From the NCBI GenBank assembly GCA_010015805.1, contig ML978133.1, positions 124,001 through 188,000 on the forward strand: a stretch of 64,000 nt of DNA, written 5' to 3'. This stretch comes from Rhizodiscina lignyota. Its lineage: Eukaryota > Ascomycota > Dothideomycetes > Aulographales > Rhizodiscinaceae. Under the pieces are notes generated by a model. That model ran no database searches and was not told where the DNA came from. It worked only from the letters and a program-made list of their open reading frames with translations. This document shows positions 21,690 to 34,100 of the stretch, piece by piece (the stretch's first letter is position 1; each line of letters starts with the position of its first letter). Made by a program: the position numbers and the translations under genes.

Positions 21690-23925
21690 ATGGATCCTCA
21701 TGCCGGTGACACCGCAAGCGGCAATAAACGACGGCGCACGGAAGAGACGCTCCCTGTAGAAGAGCCGCAGCCGCAAGCAGCCAGCCCGGATCCGGCCAAT
21801 TACCCGCGAAAGCGCGTTTCGGTGGCATGCGAAATCTGTCGTGTACGCAAAACTCGCTGCGATGCGAAGCGGCCAAGTTGCTCGTTCTGCGAGAGTGTTG
21901 GTGGGGTTTGCACATACCGCAAGCCCAGCGGGGTCATTGCCAATCTCATGACAAGGTGAGCGCCTAGGTTATGTGCCCTTTCAACATCCCAGTTTCTCAT
22001 GCAGTGCGGACGTCTAATTCCTATGCATGACGGGAACACATCCGCTTTGACATGGGCTCTCCGACTCGACCAATCGCGCGGTTGACGGGTAAACTTCACC
22101 GTCTCCATGCTGCTGGTTCTTGGGACGTCCCTTGGACGGGCCGAGCCTGTGGCGTGCTTCTCGCTTCAATTCTGTGCTTGTCTGCAGCTTCCTCATGTTC
22201 ACAGTGCAATCTGACGTGTGCAAAGAGCGAAACAGGGAGAGAAGTTTCAAAACCTGCAATCTCGAATCGATCAACTCGAGCATGCACTTTCAACCTCTAA
22301 AATCGTACCGTCGCCCACTCTCGATGGAGCCGCCACTAGTGTTGCGTCCTCCACTCCACGCTCTCCAGGAACAATCCAAGGATATAGTCCTCCAGTGGCC
22401 CAATCAATCGAGGTCCCTCCAAGAAAGTCCTCTGTAGTCGCAGAGGTTCGAAATGTCAACGTGTCGTTACCAACAATTGGCCTGTCTCTTTCCATATCTC
22501 ATCTCGGGCACCTGGCTGGACAACCTTCCCCTCTGGCATTCAGGTCACTCGAATACGATGACAGCGAGGAGTTTATTGAGTCTGAGCTGCACCAAGAGGA
22601 GCTGATCTACAGCTGTGGCGATCCGACGCGTGTCGATCTGTCAATAAGATCGTGCTGGGCCTACCAGCAAGCCTTTGTCAAGAACATATTACCGTGGTTC
22701 CCTCTCTTTAGCCAAGATGTATGTGCCCACCATGTTACTGTAGCCCAAGAGAACCACTTCAGTCCTGCTTGTCCTAGCACTTCCCTTGCACTCTACATAC
22801 TCGCTTTAGGTGCGTTTTCGAGAGCGGACCAGATATATGGCGATGATCCCCGGGAGTTTCCAGGCTTGGACTATTTTGCGGCGGCGAGGAACATACCGGA
22901 GCGGAGCGGAATTAAGCACGCAATTGAAATGGTCCAAACCCAGATTCTGCGCACGTGAGTTGTCCAGCGTTCAGCTAGCTTGTGATCCCACTCTAACGTC
23001 ATTCAGAATGTATTTATGCCTCTGCATGAGACCGCTAGCCGCCGCAAACTCCATTATGTCGGCAAGTCGGTTGATGGTGTCGTTACTGCACCTGAAGAGG
23101 CATCTGCACAATGATCCTTATTTCAAGGCCGCATGCCACCGAGCATATTGGACCTGCTTCATACTAGAAAAGGAGCTTCTGCCGTACTCAGGAGGCTGCA
23201 CGGCCGGCTTCGTGGAGCTTCATGAGATTATCTCGCTCCCCCGGCCCGGCCATGATGAGCCGGGCATGCTATGGATGCTGAGCGCGATCGCGCTCCGCCG
23301 CATCTTCGCCAACATCTCCGGAACCGAATCGGATCCTGACTGGCAGCCAATCATTATGAACGAGCTGAACGCACAATTAGCGAAGTGGTACGATGCCCTT
23401 CCACCAGCCATCAGATTCACTTTGGGCTCTAGTGCACCAGTTCTCGATCCACAGAAAGCGTTCCTGAGGGCCCAGTACTACTCTGTTTGTTTTGTCTCCT
23501 ACTGGTCTCCAGTTGTGCGGTTCTTTTCAGCACCACCCGAAAACGAGGAACAAAGCAAATATCTCATTGAAAGCTCCACGAAGTGCTTGCAACTCGCCAT
23601 GATGTACATTAATGCCATGGAAAGCTCCATACTCGACCGGCATGTCTTGCTCTTTGCAAACTTGATAGGGTACTCGCTTTCTCTTTTTATCAAGATGCCT
23701 GGGCGCAGAGAGACTGATTCTTGAGATAGGACATTTGCCGTAACGTCGGTGCTGGTATGCGTTTATGGAACCCCGGAAGTAGCTCTGCTTGGCATAGACC
23801 TCACGGAGACGATTCAGAAGGCTTATAGACTCATGTCTCTGTGGGCTGCGAACCCGAACGTAGGAGCAAAAATACGCAGGATGGAGCTATTGATGAACGA
23901 GAAAGGCATCCCTCGCATGCACTAA
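21690..23925 (+). CDS. Zn2Cys6 transcription factor with fungal-specific TF domain
   Basis: Exons 21690-21955, 22226-22954, 23007-23669 and 23730-23925 encode 617 residues. The binuclear zinc cluster is at 47-74 (C-x2-C-x6-C-x6-C-x2-C-x6-C, CEICRVRKTRC onward) and is followed by a coiled-coil dimer segment (KFQNLQSRIDQLEHAL). The middle-homology region includes AYWTCFILEKELLPYSGG. The last intron (60 bp, GTACTC donor, GATAG acceptor) is essential: read through, the frame ends in a TGA at 23722-23724, but splicing joins NLIG to TFAVTSVLVCVYGTP and continues to the true end. Intron 1 (270 bp) is unusually long for this window and its acceptor is the least certain. It lies between a sugar transporter and a beta-mannosidase and is probably their local regulator (inference). 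Confidence 0.85.
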
Positions 23926-23952
23926 GATGGTTCGAAGATGCACGGATATTGA

Positions 23953-26723
23953 CTAAAGTTCCCAGTCGTTCAAGAATCTGATCTGGACGGCTCGATCATG
24001 ACGCTCTTTCACCCGGACTATTAGCCTTTCACCAGGCATGAGATCGAGCATGTTGTCTTCCCAGATTGGTTCCAAAGCATCTGCACCATCCTGGGTATGG
24101 TCCAAAGACAGAAAACAACCCTTGACAGGAAAATTGGCCTCCAGGGTCACGGCATCCCAATCCGGCTCATCCTTGGAGACATTCACTTGAACCTTCGTAT
24201 CCTTTGGCCATCGTAAATACCGGTATGGCTCGGGCCAGTTCACAATCCGAGAGAGAACCTTGCCATCTGAATCCAGCAACTTAGCACACAACACGACGAG
24301 CGATTCCTCGGTCAAGGACTCCGGGTTCCCGAGTTCGCCGAGCTCCGTATTGCAGCCAGCCGTCAAGATTATATCCCTTCCACCTTCAGCGAAGTCGATC
24401 TTCTTCTGCGTATGCATGTCCCAAGCCTCAATCTTCAGCTTTGCTTTTACTTCCTCAACCGAAGTGTTGTGCGCGAAGAGCTTGAAATGGGGAATCTCGC
24501 CCTCGCGGGGCTTGTCTTCGTCGATCCATCTCGACCATGGCTTGCGTTCGATCCCAATGGACACAGGAGCAAAAGCTCTTGCAATGGTGTAGAAAGCGGG
24601 CTTAGGACGCAGATAATAATCGATAAACGCCCAACTGGTGACCGGATACACGTCGTTGAACTGCCATATTATGGCTCCTGCGCATTCCTCTTTCCCCTTG
24701 CCGCCAAACTTCCGCTTCCAGTCGCGTAGCGCATATCCGTATGCTTCGCTCTGCAGAAGCTGACTGCAGTAGACGAAGTCCTCGAGCTTATTACTGTATC
24801 GGAAATTCTCAGCTAAATACCGAGCGATGCGGATCTCAGCGCCATGACCTTTGTTGTGGCAGTCAATTGCTTTGCTCTGCGGATGCCGGTCTTCCTCGTT
24901 CGGCGCGAAGATGAGGACAGTTCGCATGTCCGGGTAGCCGTGCATTCCGAACTCGGACACGAAGCGGCTGGAGAGGTTCTTGTACTGCTGGTAAGGCAGC
25001 TGCTTCAGGTGCCATACTTCCCACATGTGGGTGTCGCCGATCGTGGGATCGTTCGCGGTTTCGGAGCCTCCCCATGGAGAATTAGGCCAGTATGGGATAG
25101 AAGGAGCGAGATATTTGGCCACCTTTGGCAGAATCTTCAGGTAGATCTCGCGCTGAGGAAAGTCCGTGTCCAGAAACGGGCCCTCGGTGTCATCGTGATC
25201 GTACTCGATCTTCTTGCGTCCGAACTCGTGCGCCCAGTCCGCAAGCATAAAATCCTCATTGCCGCCGCATAGCAGCGCGAGACTCGCCCTGTTCCGCAGC
25301 CTGCGTGTCTGCGCCTCGGCCTCTTCGTGCACATTTTCTAAGAACGACGGATGCGTGGGATAGTCGCCGCACGCGAACGCGTAGTCGTGCCACACCAGAA
25401 TACCCAGCTCGTCGCACGCATCGAAGAAGTCCTCACTCTCATAGATCCCGCCGCCCCAGATGCGCAGCATGTTGAGGTTACAGCGCTGTGCAAGCCGGAT
25501 CCAAGAGTAATAGCGCGAACGACTGATGCTTGGTAGCAGCATATCGCACGGGATCCAGTCGCCGCCTTGGATAAAAATGTCCCGCCCGTTGACGTTGAAG
25601 AGGAATGTGCGGCCTGGGGCGGAGTCGAGTGGACGTTGGATTAGAGTGATGGTACGGATGCCGAAGCGCGTAGAGTGCGTGTCAAGAACGGTGGAGCTGG
25701 AGATGAGCAGACGCGCGGTTGCGGTGTAGAGGTGCTGCGCGCCTTGGAGATGGGGCCACCAGAGCTTGGGAGAGGCAACGGTGATGGGCGTGGGAAGCTT
25801 GATCGTCGACGAAGCAGAGATGGGGAATGTCGTCTGCGATACAGTGCTGCCGGCTTGGTCGATGAGGCTAAGCTCGAGTGAAGCATCCCGAACTGGCGAG
25901 CCCGACAGAGTAACTTCGCAGTTGATTTCCGCGTATGAGTGGTCGTCTGCCAGTTTGGTGATGACATGAAGGTCGGAAATCCGAGAGGTGTACGTTTCCA
26001 GGTAGACCGGCATGTACGGCCCGCTGGTCACCATAACCGGGCCCCAGTCCCATCCCCAATGGTACTGGATAACGAAGTTAGGATATGTATTGGACGAATT
26101 AGACATAGAGGTTAGGGATAGAAAACCTGTGCTTTCCGCATATGCATTCTCTTCTTGTCTCGCATCATTGAAAACCTCGCTCCATACTCTTGCTCTAGTT
26201 GTTCTCCCTTCTTCACTGCGCTTTCGAATATGATAATTAGCTCGTTCTCCTGCTCTGCTGCGCGGAGATGTGATTTCACATCGACACGGTACGGAATGAA
26301 CATGTTATCGCTTTGAAGAATTTGCTGTCCGTTTAGCGTAGCCGTCGCGAATGTGTCCAATCCCTCACACACGAGCTCGATATGTTCCGATGCGAGTGCG
26401 GGATCGGGAGTGGTGAACGTGCAGCAGTATTCCCAATCGCACTTCCCGACCCACTGGATAAGCCGCTCATTTTCGCCGACATTCGCGTCGGGGATAAGGC
26501 TGAGGTGAAGCAATTCTTGATGTATGACAGATGGAAATGCATGGCAAGCATGCCAGTCCTCGAGTTTACTTTCCAATCCACCGGGAATAACACTGCTGTT
26601 TGAGGATGAGAGACGCCATTTCCAGGAGGATTGAGGAAAGAAATGACTTCTGCGTGAAACGGACATGATAGGATCAGTAGGCTGTGACATATGATGCAGT
26701 AGCGACGTCAAACGAGATGCCAT
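23953..26723 (-). CDS. mndB: Beta-mannosidase, GH2, intracellular (MndB-like)
   Basis: Hydrolyses terminal beta-1,4-linked mannose from manno-oligosaccharides. Exons 26723-26127 and 26064-23953 (62-bp intron joining RKAQ to YHWGWDWGP) give up to 902 residues; the next Met (11 residues on) is an equally good start. No signal peptide is seen, matching cytosolic clade-B enzymes rather than secreted MndA. GH2 features: the YHWGWDWGP block at about 200; the acid/base Glu in LLCGGNEDF (about residue 469); the nucleophile Glu in RFVSEFGMHGYP (about 570); and GAIIWQFND further on. The frame stays open upstream to 27095, but that extension is Arg/Ser/Gly-rich without family resemblance. The stop is 27 bp from the stop of the convergent regulator gene. 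Cytosolic hydrolysis fits with the nearby transporter. Confidence 0.92.
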
Positions 26724-27614
26724 TGTTTGAGAGAACGAAAAGTGAGGAAGGGGGGTAGGTACGGAGTGCAGTGAGTTCCTGATAGAAGTACGTCCTCGTG
26801 CTCCGGTAGGCTCGAAGGTCCTGCATATTGGTCCACTTAAGGAAGTAGCTGCAGGACCACCAGAACGACGAGCCTCTTCGGAACTAACGGCAGAGCGACA
26901 CAAAGCATGAAGAAGAAATGTTAAATCCGAACCGAATCGAGACCTGCAAAGCATTTCTGAGGCTTCGACTCCTGATATAGCATAGCTTACATGACTCACG
27001 CCTCCCGACGAGCCGAGATTCCATGACCTTTCTCCGACGCCGCTCAACCCAGCTTCAACGCCGTTGACACAGACAGACAGTCTAGACCCTCTCATGGCTT
27101 GCTTGCAACTTGAGCCTCAATTCGCTTCTGACGCTGGTGCTCGCTTAGAGATGATGGAATTTGCATTTTACCGACTTGGACATCGACTTTTCGCTTGCAC
27201 GAAGGTCACAATTGCGCCAGAAGTAACTCTCTGAGATTCCAACTGATGCATGCTCCCGAGATGCAAAGTCGATCTCTACTCTTACCAGTTATCACTTCCG
27301 TACACGCCGGGCCAAAAAGAGTGGATCACAGCCAGCATCCTCAAACTCCACGAGGAGATCGGCAGCAGCGCTTAAGGGGACATGTCCTGCCCTGAACGGA
27401 GAGTTCCGTGGAGAAGTTGGGGTGCAGCGGGATATCCGAGAATGTCTCATCAGACCGCCAATGGTTAAATTCAGCTGTGTATAAGACGCCATTAGAGCAC
27501 TACAACCAGAAGTACCCCAAGCTTAGGAGGAACAGGCAAAGTTTACGATCCTACAGCACAAGAGCAAGGGGGAATGAGGAGCTAGCCAAGAGGCCAAGAG
27601 GCGATCTCTGGTCG
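26724..27614. other. Intergenic region
   Basis: Beta-mannosidase promoter on the left and 3' region of the oxidoreductase on the right. Short open frames seen on both strands have no family resemblance. Confidence 0.4.
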
Positions 27615-28753
27615 CTAAAACGTCTTCAATGCACCGCCCTCTTCCCCAGACTTAAGCATCGACTCCATCAGAACTAGATCGCCAAGGCCTTCCTCTGGGA
27701 TTTGTCTCGCGTCAGGTTTGCCCTCTTGGATACTTCGTGCAAAGGCATCGAATTCTGCTACAACACCGGAATCGGCTTCGGTCTCCTGCTTGACCTCAAT
27801 AGACTTCCCGTCAGGGCCTTTCGTTGAGACTGTAACGTTGGTCGGAGTCACTGTCACGCGGCCTTTGGTAGTGACAATCTCGAGCTCCAAGCCAGATTTG
27901 TGCTCTGTGCTCCAAGAGCAGACGAATGTGCCGGCATTCCCGGACTCCAGACGCCAAACGCTGTGTAGAGTATCGACAGGCACCATCTTCTCCTGCAGTA
28001 AAGCCGAGAACGCGCTAAGAGCGCACACCTTCTCGCCTGCTGCCTGAAGCAAGGAACGCATGCCAGCAACAAAATGTATACCGCCATCGAGCAAGAATCC
28101 GCCTTGGTAATCGGGGACTTTTCGCCTACGGCCAGTGAGCAAGGTCCAATCCGCATCCGCACTGTCATGCTTACCATTCAGTGTTGAGATACTTGTTATC
28201 GTCCTCCATGAAAGTATTTAACTTCGTATGGAAGGTGACTACTTTGCCGCCAAGCTCTTTTACTTTCTGAACCCCAGTCAGGATAGAATTCATGAACCGC
28301 ATGTTCTCTGCTATTCCCCAAATCAACGACGGAGGAAGACTATCGTAATAGTCCATCAGGCTCTTGGCAGTTACGAGATCTTTCGCAATTGGCTTCTCGC
28401 TCAAGACATGCTTTCCAGCAGCCAGCGACTTCCTAATGTAGTCAGGCTGAGAGTTGATTGGCAACGCGATAGTCACCACGTGGATGTCATCCCGTTTTAA
28501 TAGGGCATCCAAAGATCGCTCTTCAGCTGCTGGAGACTCAAAGTAGGCGTCTACGTTTTGATCTTTCCCGAGTTTCTCTGCCGATGACTGAGACCGACTA
28601 TACACAGCCTTTAGGGAAAGGAGACTGCACTTCTCGACTGCAGGTACATGTTCTGGACGATGGTGTTATTCAGCCTCCTTTTTCAGTCATGTGGAGTCAG
28701 GTACCTTCTGTGGCATAGAGCCCGGCGCCGAGAATAGCAACACCAATGGCCAT
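27615..28753 (-). CDS. Gfo/Idh/MocA-family NAD(P)-dependent oxidoreductase
   Basis: Sugar or inositol dehydrogenase-like enzyme. Exons 28753-28705, 28652-28175 and 28125-27615 (introns 52 and 49 bp) give 345 residues. N-terminal Rossmann fold: AIGVAILGAGLYATEEH, then SLKAVYSRSQ; the family's EKP motif is in HVLSEKPIAKDL; the C-terminal alpha/beta domain begins near TEWRKVPDYQGGFLLDGGIH, which carries the catalytic-region DGGxH motif. Length matches family (340-390). No targeting signal is visible, so cytosolic. It sits just beyond the beta-mannosidase and shares its strand, suggesting oxidation of the released sugar or a derivative; the exact substrate cannot be read from sequence. Confidence 0.9.
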
Positions 28754-29820
28754 GGTGCTCCGTACAACGTCAGTCAATTTAAAGACTCTGATGCAGTATT
28801 GCAAATCAAGAAGTACAGTATGTCATTCGGACTTGTTTCCGTTAACTATCGGAACTGGGAAGGAAGACGCCACCTTTAGATAATCAGGTCCCAAGGGAAT
28901 GGAAGAAGCGAGATTTTCATGCACAACTATGCGAGCAATGACTGAGAGATCCTGCACCCTTCCGAATCCCCGTGCGATACGTATCAAACTACCGATTTCC
29001 CCGGCGCAAGACAGCCAACCATCGAAAACATGAGCAGAGGGGGAAAAGACGCTCTGGGCGACGGACGCCACTATCGTACAACTACCCGTGACCCTTGTCC
29101 CTGCACGACACGGGAGCTAAGGCTGAGTCCCACAGCTCCACACCTCTCTCGAGTCTCGTCGGCAGTCATCAACCACACTCATGTCAGCGTCTTTTACCAG
29201 CCGCGCCTGACTCGTGCTAGACTTCATTGTCTCCGTAGTACGACACGAACCGATGCACCCCGACCTCCCGCGGGAGAGTGGCAGTAGCAGCTGACGGCGT
29301 GTAATCCAGCGAGTTGAAGGGCCAGCGAGCTACGGGACGGTCGACAGCGAATCGCGGGGCTGCCAATAACCATTCTCGCGCGCGAGCGAAGGGGCGCCTG
29401 TCACAAAACGGCGCGAACTGGCAGAGGCACTTTTATCCGGGCTGACCAGGGTGAAGCTCTCTTTTTGCACCGAGGGACGTTTTGACGTGCACCCTCTACC
29501 CACCTTCAACCAACCCCCATCCCGCGGATGTGCTGCAGGACCCATATTGGCTCCTTTGACCTCGTGCGGCTACGAGCGCTAGAGATGAATGGAACGCCAG
29601 TAACATGCCCAGAATCCGCACCAGGAGCTAGGGTGTTCAGTGATGCAACCGAATAGGGCTTTACTCGAGGCTTGCTAATTGTACTTATGCCCATCTCACG
29701 TCTGTTCGACACCGGACGTGTCCGTCTCATATAATTCCATCCTTGGCATATAATTCCATCATCAGGAGTTTTCGACTTATTTTTATACGCTCTGACTTCT
29801 CGTTTTCGCTCTCTGTAAAC
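28754..29820. other. Divergent promoter region, oxidoreductase / PhyH-type dioxygenase
   Basis: About 1.07 kb, no gene recognised. Contains CGCG-rich runs near 29378-29395 and pyrimidine tracts just before 29821. Confidence 0.45.
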
Positions 29821-30920
29821 ATGGCTGCCGAAGCAATGCCACTTCAACATCAACAGATCACGACCGTTCACCTCTCGGACAAAGAACGGACGTTAGGCTC
29901 GCTGACCGATGAGAATCTGGGCATCGCTGTGTCTGCCATACATAGAGATGGCATTGTTGTCCTCGAGAATGCAGTACCTGCTGAGCACTGCGACACGTTG
30001 AACAACATCCTCATGCGCGAGGCTGAGAGCATGGCAAAGCTGCCCACCACCCACTTCAACGAGGTACGTACGCTTCTTTATACGCCGGGATTGGGCTATT
30101 AAGCTATTCGCAGAACTCTATCGATGGTAAATCCACGGGCAACATGTCTCAAGGCCCGCCTCTCGACCCTGCTCTCATGTATACCTCGATCTGGGCTAAT
30201 CAACCCGCCGCACACGTCCTCTCGTACGTCCTAGGTCCAAATCCACGCGTTAACTTCGTCAATGGCAACACCGCACTCGGTGGCTTCAATGGCGCTCGGC
30301 AGCGCGTGCACGCAGACCTCAGCTTCAACCACGCGCGGCTCCCGTGGGGCATCGTCACAAACTACTACCTCATGGACGTCAGCCCGGCCAACGGCAGCAC
30401 GGAGATATGGCTCGCTTCGCATCAGGGGTCGTTCGCAGACCACCGCAACTGCTTTGTGGATGATGTCGACGAGGACTCGAGCGAGGAGGCGAAGATCGCC
30501 GTTTTCGGCATCAAGGAAGAATTATACGAGGCCAGGCGCAAGTGGGCGCCGCCCATCCAACCAGTGGTGAAGAAGGGTAGCGTCATCCTGCGCGACTTGA
30601 AACTATGGCACGCGGGCCTCTGCAACCCCAGCCCGGATCCGAGGATCATGCTGGCTTTCGTACATACTTCGAGCTGGTACCATTGTCCAACGAAGGTGGT
30701 TCTGCCAGAGTCGGCAAGGGAGTTGGTAGAGCAATGGGCAAAGCAGGAACATCCGATTATGTATCATGCGCATTTCGTGCCCAAGGAGCTCGATCATAAG
30801 AAAGTCAAGTTCAATCCGAACTTCAGCAGTAAGAATAAGGGGTACATATCTATGCTACCAGACCTGCCTCGGGGCTTCATTTTCGGGGAGGATGATGAGG
30901 CAGATGCCGTGACGAGCTGA
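29821..30920 (+). CDS. Phytanoyl-CoA dioxygenase (PhyH)-family Fe(II)/2-oxoglutarate oxygenase
   Basis: Exons 29821-30063 and 30114-30920 (50-bp intron, GTACGT donor, GCAG acceptor) give 349 residues. The iron-binding facial triad is visible: His147-x-Asp149 in RVHADLSF and distal His247 in LKLWHAG; Arg258 in DPRIMLAF is well placed to bind 2-oxoglutarate. The N-terminal DGIVVLENAVPAEHCDTL segment is typical of the family. Fungal members hydroxylate small metabolites; the substrate is unknown. No signal peptide. An upstream in-frame ATG (29743) exists but the family resemblance starts near 29821. It neighbours the mannoside genes but its link to them is only positional. It runs convergent to DNA2. 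Confidence 0.85.
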
Positions 30921-31176
30921 GACATGCTGAGCAATGTACGCTAGAAGAGACAGACCAAATTTGTAGTCTGGGTTGGGTTAGTTGCTGGCGTCGTGCGGTC
31001 GGGTTTAATGATACCTTGATACGTCTGGGGTCTTTCATTCACTTTTGCAATCACCAATGGACTCATCACAACGAAGATCTCATGCTTATCATGACAACGA
31101 TTCTGTACCTATGCCCCTCGAAGAAGTCCTCATATAGACGAGTCTATCCAATAGTATTGATGGCCCTTGTACGACA

Positions 31177-34100
31177 TTACAATATCTCTTTCATGACGTC
31201 TTGCAAAATGGGGCGTTGATTGAACAGTCCTTTCTGCCCTATCCTCCCCCTCTTTTCTGCTGTCTTCGCCCCGGTCCGCATACTCTGCGGACTTACATTA
31301 GCACCTTCAATGTCTGCTAGGGCTTTTCTCTTCTGAGAACTCCTTGCAGCCAACGGGCTTCTGGTTGGCGAGTCCCCACGCGCTCTTTTCCTTCTCACCT
31401 CTGGACTCATTGACGGCTCGGCCACTTTCCCTGTCGTCGCTTGCGTCTGACTCCCACCACCATCGATGCACACGTGTCCGTCCAGTGCTTCAGCCTTGAG
31501 ATCCACCATCCAGCCCTTCTCGTCACAAATTCTCACCAAGCCCTTCAGGACTTCGTTGCCGCCCCCGGACAGTGTCTTCCTGCTTCCAATTAGGATAAGC
31601 TTGCTCCGAGCTCGCGTCACGGCGACGTTCACTCTGCGCCAATCCTTTAACAAGTCGCCGACATTGCATGTGTCGTTGGACCGCACAAATGACACAACAA
31701 TAGCTTCTTTATCGCGGCCTTGAAACTTGTCTGCCGTGTGCGTCTCTACGCCCGCTGCATCAGCCACATAGTTTCCCTGCCTAGCGCCTTTGACTGGCGA
31801 AAGGGGAGAGCTGCTTGAGAGGTGACGGAGAGACTGCTTTAGCAGCGCAAGTTGACTGCGATAGAACGTTATGACGCCGACTTCCGAAGGGGAGACACCA
31901 CACAGCAAGAAGGAACAAACTGCTTGTACGGTAAGGCGAGCTTCGAGATTGTTGATGATGCGCGGGCCGGAGAGAGTCTCCAAGGATTGGGGAAGATTAT
32001 CGGTGTTGAGGAAGAGGACTTTGCGACCCGGTGAGAGAATAGCCGATAGATGGCAGGATGGTGATGATGGCGCACGGCAGAATGGCGTCACTTGAAGTCG
32101 CATAGATAGAGAGTCGAGATGAAGTGAGGAGAGAGCTGTAAGCTGGGGAACTTGCAGCTCTCGCATTGCGACGTCTTCATTTCCGCACTTCAGTCTTCCG
32201 CTGTAAATGAGCTCGTTCGAGAGAAGCATTACATCTGCGGCCATGCGGTATTGGTGCTCCAGGCTGGTCACTGCTTCGGGGTGATGTTCTGATAGCAGAC
32301 GGAAGAGACTCATATCCAAGCCTCCTTCGAGTGCTTCCTTGTTCTGCACAAGAGGAGGGAGCTGGAAGTGATCGCCAACTAGGACGAACGTCTTCGCCAT
32401 CCGAATCGGACCAAGGCATACTGGCAGTGTGATCTGCGATGCTTCGTCCACGATACAATAGTCGAACCTCCTTTGTGAGAACAATGGATGATTAATTCCT
32501 AGACAGGTGGTTGCGACCACGGGAGGTCTGTGCCACGAGTTGACGACTTCCTCAAGTGAGTCTTTCGGCTGCGCGGCCAAGATGGCGAACTCTTGAACAT
32601 CAGGATGGACCTTTGCAGCAGCACCTAGTCTAAGCACAGAAAAGCCGCCGTCTCTTATCTTCAGCAGAATATTGTCGACAGCGGTGTGAGTGTACGAAGT
32701 AAGCAAAACACTCTTCCCTTGTGATACAAGAGCTCGAATGATGTGCGCAATTGTGGTCGTCTTGCCTGTTCCCGGCATTCCAAGAACGAGAGCATAGTCC
32801 TGTGCTGCCATGACCTTGGCGACTGCTGCTTGTTGATCATGATTCATTTGCATAGACGTGGATGAATCAATTACGTTGCTAGAGGGAGCGTTCTTGAATT
32901 GCGGAGTGCGGTCTTCGATGATAAGCGCGCGGAGGTCTGCAGCCTTGAAGACATCGTCGTCCATGATAGAGATGAGATTATTCCGAACGGTTGCCATGCC
33001 ATTGCTGAATTCGTCCTTGTCTAATCTGTAGACAATAGGCGTTTCGTCCGCAGATTGAGAGGCGACGGTTGGGAAGGAGTCCTTCGATACCTCCATAATT
33101 CCGACAAAATCCTGATTGGAATCCGCGTCGAATCCGGGACGTCGGGTTCGCGCATTGTGTAGACGCCGATCGACAGCGACAGTTATGCGCTTTCTCCTGA
33201 CATTAGTCACATAGCCGTTGGCAAGAGCAAAGTGTCCCTCTTCGTCTGATATTACAATTGGCTCTCCAACTGTAATTTGTGACTCGTTAAAAGAGAATCC
33301 AGGACGGGTCTTCTGTTTAACCATCGTATACTGGAAGCGATTGATCTTTCCGCCCTCTTTCTGTTCAAGTGCAGAGCCAGGTTCGATGATAACGTGCGAG
33401 AAGCATCTACCCAGTCTTTCGCGTTCGTGGCTCAACATCGTCCACAGTTCACGTCGGAACTTCATCATTTCCGATTCCTCCTTTGTTAGAAGTCGATCCC
33501 ACTTGATGAAGAAGTCTCGATGAACTGGCTTAAGATGACCCACGAGATTGTCGAACTTCTCTTTGTCTTTGAACTCATTGCCGTTGCCGTCCTCAGATAA
33601 TCTGTGGTACAGGAAGCACGTCGTCTGAGCGTAGCACTTTCCACACAGGTGAGAACCATTAAGAACAGGCGGAAGCTGTAGTCGCTCTCGCACATAACAT
33701 GCGAGCTCGTTACGCTTCATGACCATGTGCAAAAGCTCGTGTCGTATGGCAGGGATGCGTCTCATTTCCGAAGTCTCGAGATAGTAAAGCACGCCGTAGA
33801 AGACATCCAGGTCATATCGGTCACCCAGGAGCAGAGTGTACAGTGTCGTCTGCGCCTGATGAGCCTCGCTAGCTCGCTTGCCGGTTTTGACTTCCAGTGG
33901 CACAGTAAGTTTCCTCTCTCCGTCTTTGTCAGACATGTGAACCTGTACTGTGGCATCAATGTTGCCTTTCAATCCATATTTCGGTGACCAGATGTGCTCT
34001 TCGATATCCAAGAGCTTGTTAATGCTCATGGTAACCTGCAAGCCGTTGCGATCGTTGACGGTGGATTCGGCAGTGGGTCGAGCCTGAACGAAGGTTGCAG

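Noticed and set aside
23722-23724. Premature stop making the Zn2Cys6 regulator a pseudogene
   Set aside because: The stop lies within a 60-bp intron with proper donor, branch-like and acceptor signals.
26724-27095. N-terminal extension of the beta-mannosidase
   Set aside because: In frame but unlike any family member; internal Met residues give a better start.
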